NCBI GenBank assembly: GCA_012512995.1
Contig: JAAZDA010000478.1
Coordinates: 1-5,652 of the forward strand
Reading direction: 5' to 3'
Source of the DNA: Clostridiales bacterium
GTDB taxonomy: Bacteria; Bacillota; Clostridia; Lachnospirales; Lachnospiraceae
DNA: 5,652 nt
Every line of letters starts with the position of its first letter. Positions within the stretch are counted from its first letter, which is position 1. A model generated the notes under the pieces. The model did not search any database and was not told where the DNA came from. It saw only the letters and a program-made list of their open reading frames with translations. The translations under genes and the position numbers were made by a program. Positions 5,271 through 5,652 of this stretch are shown here, one piece after another.

Positions 5271-5652
5271 ATGAAAAAATACAAAGTCAAAAAGGATTTA
5301 AATAAGGTATTGATAGTACTGATAGTTGCTGTCATTCTGATAATTGATGTATACCCGATCTTCTGGATGATCACAGCATCATTTAAACAGCAGTATGAGT
5401 GGTCGATGTATCCGGCTTTTTCGCTGAATAAAGGTTTCTATTTTCAGAACTATATAGATGCATGGACAAGGGGACGTATGTCGACGTTCTTCAGGAACAG
5501 CCTGATCTACACATTGATCTCGCTTGTTTTTATTGTAGTATTCTCAACGACAGTTGGATTTGCTGTGACAAAAATGAACTGGAAGCTGAAGGGCTTTGTA
5601 AACAATTACTTCCAGCTTGGCATCATGGTCCCTACAGCAATCGCACTTATTC
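5271..5652 (+). CDS. ABC sugar transporter permease, second subunit (MalG/UgpE type), 5' part only
   Basis: This gene is cut by the window end: 127 complete codons are present, less than half of the usual length of about 275-280 residues. It would be the second membrane subunit of the same importer. The start is ATG 5271, with GAGG at 5258-5261 placed 9 nt upstream; an earlier ATG at 5264 is in another frame and stops after 13 codons. Visible family features are the first membrane segment (about 13-35), VYPIFWMITASFK (27-39), NYIDAW at 60-65, FFRNSLIYT (73-81) leading into the second segment (about 77-100), and the start of the third at GIMVPTAIALI. The EAA loop lies beyond the window. The 63-nt gap before it (5208-5270) shows no terminator or promoter, so co-transcription with the first permease is likely. 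Confidence 0.92.
   Translation, partial: MKKYKVKKDLNKVLIVLIVAVILIIDVYPIFWMITASFKQQYEWSMYPAFSLNKGFYFQNYIDAWTRGRMSTFFRNSLIYTLISLVFIVVFSTTVGFAVTKMNWKLKGFVNNYFQLGIMVPTAIALI

Noticed and set aside
5264..5305. 13-codon frame overlapping the second permease start
   Set aside because: Its ATG is only 2 nt from the GAGG, too close for good initiation, and the frame carries no recognisable signal.
1..5652. Mobile elements, CRISPR arrays, tRNA or rRNA genes, riboswitches
   Set aside because: I saw no transposase or integrase motif, no regularly spaced identical repeats, no tRNA-like cloverleaf and no riboswitch consensus that I recognise.

Overview
The window reads as a carbohydrate-uptake locus from a low- to mid-GC Gram-positive bacterium, most likely a Clostridia/Lachnospiraceae-type gut or rumen anaerobe. 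The evidence is a YesM/YesN-type two-component pair, a lipoprotein sugar-binding protein with a long Ala/Ser/Thr linker, strong GGAGG ribosome-binding sites and frequent ATA, AGA and AGG codons. The taxonomic placement is an inference from style, not from a marker gene. All genes lie on the + strand.

Layout: a short upstream region with a candidate promoter (about 15-42); a membrane sensor histidine kinase of the LytS/YesM type (68-1855); a compact AraC-type response regulator (1877-2620); a 205-bp AT-rich regulatory gap (2621-2825) holding two perfect 9-bp inverted repeats, an approximately 20-bp-phased direct repeat and a candidate -10; an extracellular solute-binding lipoprotein (2826-4244); an intrinsic-terminator-like hairpin between binding protein and permease (4256-4303), with a possible 17-codon leader ORF running through it; a first ABC sugar permease subunit with a TTG start (4320-5207); and the 5' part of a second permease subunit (5271 onwards), cut by the window end.

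How the parts probably work together: the kinase senses an extracellular cue, perhaps the sugar itself or the loaded binding protein, and phosphorylates the regulator at Asp55. The regulator then activates the promoter in front of the binding-protein gene. The binding protein captures a mono- or oligosaccharide and delivers it to the two-subunit membrane channel. The ATPase is not in the window; in this family it is often a shared MsmK/UgpC-type protein encoded elsewhere. The hairpin after the binding-protein gene would let the cell make much more binding protein than permease.

The gene content is a known type of system, so I do not claim a new protein system. The least ordinary material is regulatory: the leader ORF threaded through the terminator with its stop overlapping the permease start (TTGA), and the palindromes and phased repeats before the binding-protein gene. 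The sugar cannot be named from this sequence.
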